This document shows, piece after piece, positions 61,010-64,000 of a DNA stretch of 64,000 bases (positions are counted from its first letter, which is position 1; every line of letters starts with the position of its first letter). The DNA is from Prescottella subtropica (GTDB lineage: Bacteria; Actinomycetota; Actinomycetes; Mycobacteriales; Mycobacteriaceae), in the NCBI RefSeq assembly GCF_005434945.1, contig NZ_SKCH01000002.1, positions 124,001 to 188,000 on the forward strand, in the 5' to 3' direction. The position numbers and the translations under genes were made by a program. Below the pieces are notes generated by a model that had not been told where the DNA came from, did not search any database, and saw only the letters and a program-made list of their open reading frames with translations.

Positions 61010-61915
61010 ATGACCAGCGTTCTCGACAAGCCCATCAAGGCGCCCGCCTTCCAAGGGGTGGGCCTGCGCCGCCGCATCACCGACCACGCCGCCACCGTGC
61101 TGGTCACGCTGTCCGTGCTGATCGCACTGGTGCCACTGGTGTGGGTGCTGTGGACGGTGATCGTCAAGGGTCTGCCGGCCGTCACGTCGCAGACGTGGTT
61201 CACCCACTCGTTCAGCGGCCTGTCCGCGTCCGCACAGGGCGGCGGCATCTACCACGCCCTCGTCGGAACGCTCCTGCAGGGCCTGTTCTGCGCGATCCTG
61301 GCAGTGCCGCTCGGCCTGTTCGTCGCCGTCTACCTCGTCGAATACGCGGGCGACTCGAAGCTCGGCAAGCTCACGACGTTCATGGTCGACATCCTCTCGG
61401 GCATCCCGTCGATCGTCGCCGCCCTGTTCATCTACGCGCTGTGGGTCGCCACGTTCGGCTTCCCCAAGTCGGCGCTGGCCGTGTCGCTCGCCCTGGTGCT
61501 GCTGATGGTCCCCGTCGTGGTCCGCAGCACCGAGGAGATGCTGCGCATCGTGCCCAACGACCTGCGGGAGGCGTCGTACGCGCTGGGCGTCCCCAAATGG
61601 AAGACGATCATGCGGATCGTCGTCCCGACCGCGCTGCCCGGCACCATCACCGGTGTCATGCTCGCCCTCGCCCGCGTCCTCGGCGAGAGCGCGCCGCTGC
61701 TGATCCTGGTCGGCTACGCGCCGTTCATCAACTTCAACCTGTTCGGCGGCGAGATGGGCACCCTGCCCGGCGTGATGGTCGCCGAGATGAACAACCCGAC
61801 CGACGCCGGCTCCAACCGGATCTGGGGCGCCGCCCTGACCCTGATCCTCGTCATCGCGGTCCTCAACGTCGTCGCCAAGGTGATCGGCCGCTTCACCGCC
61901 GTCCGCAGCAAGTGA
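61010..61915 (+). CDS. pstA: Phosphate ABC permease PstA
   Basis: A 301-residue permease with six helices. The family segments DILSGIPSIVAALFIYAL and LREASYALGVPKWKTIMRIVVP are clear. It starts three bases after pstC. Confidence 0.96.
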   Translation: MTSVLDKPIKAPAFQGVGLRRRITDHAATVLVTLSVLIALVPLVWVLWTVIVKGLPAVTSQTWFTHSFSGLSASAQGGGIYHALVGTLLQGLFCAILAVPLGLFVAVYLVEYAGDSKLGKLTTFMVDILSGIPSIVAALFIYALWVATFGFPKSALAVSLALVLLMVPVVVRSTEEMLRIVPNDLREASYALGVPKWKTIMRIVVPTALPGTITGVMLALARVLGESAPLLILVGYAPFINFNLFGGEMGTLPGVMVAEMNNPTDAGSNRIWGAALTLILVIAVLNVVAKVIGRFTAVRSK

Positions 61916-62010
61916 GCACCGATTCCGTGACGGTCGCCGCGATCACCGCCACCCCCGAACCTCGTCAGTACATACTCGAGCAGAAGCTCACACCAGTAGG
62001 GAGCCGATGA

Positions 62011-62787
62011 ATGGCCAAGCGTCTGGATCTCAAGGACGTCAACATCTACTACGGCAAGTTCCACGCCGTCGCCGATGTCGGGCTGTCGGTGCCGCCGCGC
62101 AGCGTCACCGCGTTCATCGGCCCGTCCGGCTGCGGCAAGTCGACGGTGCTGCGCTCCCTCAACCGCATGCACGAGGTGACGCCCGGCGCCCGCGTCGAAG
62201 GCTCCGTGCTCCTCGACGGTGAGGACATCTACGGTTCGACCGTCGACCCGGTCGGTGTCCGCAAGACCATCGGGATGGTGTTCCAGCGACCCAACCCGTT
62301 CCCCACCATGTCGATCCGCGACAACGTCGTCGCCGGCCTCAAGCTGCAGGGCGTGCGGAACAAGAAGGAACTCGACGAGGTCGCCGAGAAGTCGCTGCGC
62401 GGCGCCAACCTGTGGAACGAGGTCAAGGACCGGCTCGACAAGCCCGGCGGCGGACTGTCCGGCGGTCAGCAGCAGCGCCTGTGCATCGCCCGCGCGATCG
62501 CCGTCTCCCCGGACGTGCTGCTCATGGACGAGCCCTGCTCGGCCCTCGACCCGATCTCGACGCTCGCGATCGAGGACCTCATCACCGAACTCAAGCAGGA
62601 CTTCACGATCGTCATCGTCACCCACAACATGCAGCAGGCCGCCCGCGTCAGCGACCAGACGGCGTTCTTCAACCTCGAGGCCACCGGCAAGCCCGGCCGG
62701 CTCATCGAGATCGACGACACCGAGAAGATCTTCTCCAACCCCACCCAGAAGGCCACCGAGGACTACATCTCCGGCCGCTTCGGCTGA
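62011..62787 (+). CDS. pstB: Phosphate ABC ATPase PstB
   Basis: A 258-residue ATPase. Walker A is GPSGCGKST, the signature [14 protein letters not shown] and Walker [13 protein letters not shown]; the YGKFHAV and [10 protein letters not shown] segments are specific for PstB. A GTAGGGAG ribosome site precedes the ATG, 95 bases after pstA. No phoU follows within the window. Confidence 0.97.
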   Translation: MAKRLDLKDVNIYYGKFHAVADVGLSVPPRSVTAFIGPSGCGKSTVLRSLNRMHEVTPGARVEGSVLLDGEDIYGSTVDPVGVRKTIGMVFQRPNPFPTMSIRDNVVAGLKLQGVRNKKELDEVAEKSLRGANLWNEVKDRLDKPGGGLSGGQQQRLCIARAIAVSPDVLLMDEPCSALDPISTLAIEDLITELKQDFTIVIVTHNMQQAARVSDQTAFFNLEATGKPGRLIEIDDTEKIFSNPTQKATEDYISGRFG

Positions 62788-62810
62788 GACCTACGGCGCT
62801 CCCGGCCCGG

Positions 62811-62850
62811 CGAACGACCCGGTGCGACACCCGTCGCACCGGGTCGTTCG
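62811..62850 (+). terminator. pst operon terminator
   Basis: Arms 62811-62827 and 62834-62850 pair perfectly over 17 bases around a six-base loop. It ends pstSCAB. Confidence 0.75.
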
Positions 62851-63031
62851 TGCATCGGGGGGCGGGGCCGGGCATGACGATCGGTGCACAGGTCTTGCAC
62901 GTGCGGGCACGATCCGTCCGCGACCACATCCCGACTGTGACCGGGGCCATAGCGTGGCTGCCGCCGGGTGGTCGCACGACCGTCCGAAAACGTGGGCGAC
63001 ATGCCGCCCCTGTCGTATCGGGAGCACTTCC

Positions 63032-64000
63032 ATGACCGTTCGGATCGACCACCCCCGTCAGACGTCGCGGCCGCCGGCGCCGCTGAGTGGAGCCGAGATC
63101 GACGCCGCCCGGAGCCTGTTGTCCGGGCAGGGGTTGGTCGGCGAACACACCCGGTTCGCGTATCTGGGACTCGACGACTACGACGCCGAGGCGATCGAGG
63201 ACCGGCGGGTGCGGGTGCTGTTGCACGACGTCCGGCACGCGAACGGCGCCGACGTCGTGGTGTCGTTGGCCCGGGGCATCGTGGTGTCACACACCGTGCT
63301 GGACGGGGCGACGGACGGAATGCTGCCGGTCCTCGGCGAGGAGTTCGCGGTGGTCGAGTCCGTCCTCGCGGCCGACGAGCGGTGGCGGGCGGCGCTGGAC
63401 GCCCGGGGCATCGACGTGGCGCAGGTGCGGGTGGCGCCGCTGTCGGCCGGGGTGTTCGACTATCCGGGGGAGACGGGCCGCAGGATCCTGCGGGGCCTGG
63501 GTTTCCGGCAGGACCACGCCGACGACCACGCGTGGGCGCACCCCATCGACGGGCTCGTGGGCTTCGTGGACGTCGTCGCGCGCGAGGTGCTCGACGTGAT
63601 CGATCTGGGCGCGGTCCCGATCCCGGAGGGGGACGGGAACTTCCATCTGCGTACCGAACCGACCCGGACCACGCAGCGGCCGATCGAGATCACTCAGCCC
63701 GAGGGGCCGAGTTTCACACTCGACGGGAACGTGCTCGAGTGGGAGCGGTGGTCGGTCGGTATCGGGTTCGATGCCAGGGAAGGGCTGGTGCTGCACCAGA
63801 TCTCGTTCGAGGACGAGGGGCGGGTGCGGCCGATCGTCAACCGGGCGTCGGTCTCGGAGATGGTGGTGCCGTACGCGGATCCGTCCCCGGTGCGGTCGTG
63901 GCAGAACTACTTCGACACCGGCGAGTACCTGATCGGCCGGTACGCGAACTCGCTCGAGCTCGGGTGCGACTGCCTGGGCGACATCACCTACCTGGACGCG
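63032..64000 (+). CDS. Copper-containing primary amine oxidase, N-terminal part
   Basis: The first 323 residues of a copper/topaquinone amine oxidase; the frame is open to the window end. Two small N-domains are followed by the start of the catalytic domain with [40 protein letters not shown] and [13 protein letters not shown]. The aspartate in NYFDTGEY corresponds to the catalytic base. The tyrosine that becomes topaquinone and the copper histidines lie beyond the window. GGGAG precedes the ATG. It oxidises primary amines to aldehydes with release of ammonia and peroxide. Confidence 0.92.
   Translation, partial: MTVRIDHPRQTSRPPAPLSGAEIDAARSLLSGQGLVGEHTRFAYLGLDDYDAEAIEDRRVRVLLHDVRHANGADVVVSLARGIVVSHTVLDGATDGMLPVLGEEFAVVESVLAADERWRAALDARGIDVAQVRVAPLSAGVFDYPGETGRRILRGLGFRQDHADDHAWAHPIDGLVGFVDVVAREVLDVIDLGAVPIPEGDGNFHLRTEPTRTTQRPIEITQPEGPSFTLDGNVLEWERWSVGIGFDAREGLVLHQISFEDEGRVRPIVNRASVSEMVVPYADPSPVRSWQNYFDTGEYLIGRYANSLELGCDCLGDITYLDA

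Noticed and set aside
1-64000. tRNA genes, insertion sequences, CRISPR arrays, prophage or toxin-antitoxin modules
   Set aside because: I saw no cloverleaf, transposase motif, spaced repeat array or phage gene by reading; a dedicated tRNA and repeat scan would be needed to exclude them fully.

Overview
The window is high-GC DNA from an actinomycete. It encodes mycothiol synthase (mshD), an orphan GlnR regulator, an LmeA-type lipomannan factor, cydABDC, a PurS/PurQ/PurL split FGAM synthase and a B12-riboswitch uptake operon. Gene order closely follows the region I know from Mycobacterium tuberculosis as roughly Rv0772 to Rv0820 (purD, purB, purC, ptrB, emrB-like, purS-purQ, dyp, pepC-like M18, purL, SCP-like, purF, purM, DUF3073, ygfZ, pabC, Rv0813c-like, sseC2, cysA2, thiX, lmeA, glnR, mshD, pst). 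The best guess is a Rhodococcus or close relative in Mycobacteriales. Genus is an inference; no rRNA is present. I saw no tRNA, insertion sequence or CRISPR array.

Layout. 1-3.8 kb: purD 3' end, aminotransferase, TetR regulator, purB. 3.8-9.8 kb: small membrane protein, MarR regulator divergent from an ABC exporter, an FAD dehydrogenase running antisense into the exporter 3' end, a HIT protein and a PLP lyase. 9.7-15 kb (minus strand): drug-type MFS exporter, then a cobalamin riboswitch and the operon it controls (lipoprotein, permease, ATPase, CbiX-like/2Fe-2S protein). 15.1-18.1 kb: purC and oligopeptidase B. 18.2-22.1 kb: two-component system divergent from a dicarboxylate symporter. 22.2-27.2 kb: four-gene polyamine-type ABC operon and a DMT exporter. 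27.2-29.1 kb: glutathione peroxidase, DUF2334 protein, metallo-hydrolase. 29.3-40.2 kb: purS, purQ, DyP peroxidase (minus), M18 aminopeptidase, purL, alpha/beta-hydrolase membrane protein, SCP-like protein, purF, purM. 40.4-43.9 kb: DUF3073, asparaginase, YgfZ, pabC. 44-50 kb: cydABDC. 50-53.5 kb: secreted protein, a possible 12-codon transcription unit, nitrobindin-fold protein coupled to a 35-residue membrane peptide, and small hypothetical genes. 53.5-56.7 kb (minus): sulfur cluster with a polycysteine leader peptide, plus thiX and lmeA. 56.9-62.8 kb: glnR-mshD and pstSCAB behind a PHO-type box. The end carries the start of a copper amine oxidase.

How the genes work together. Eight of the de novo purine genes are dispersed through the first 40 kb and separated by unrelated genes, so they must be co-regulated from several promoters. 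Several start codons lie 6-8 nt after a TAnnnT box, as expected for leaderless actinobacterial mRNAs. Nutrient-sensing controls are frequent: cobalamin (riboswitch), cysteine (polycysteine leader), phosphate (PHO box), dicarboxylates (two-component system) and nitrogen (GlnR). The most interesting points are the polycysteine leader with its putative attenuator stem, the DyP peroxidase that has lost both encapsulin neighbour and cargo tail, two KstR-like boxes before a secreted protein of unknown function, three ACCTCA repeats at an exact 16-bp period at the MarR/ABC promoter, and the two very small genes at 51-52 kb.
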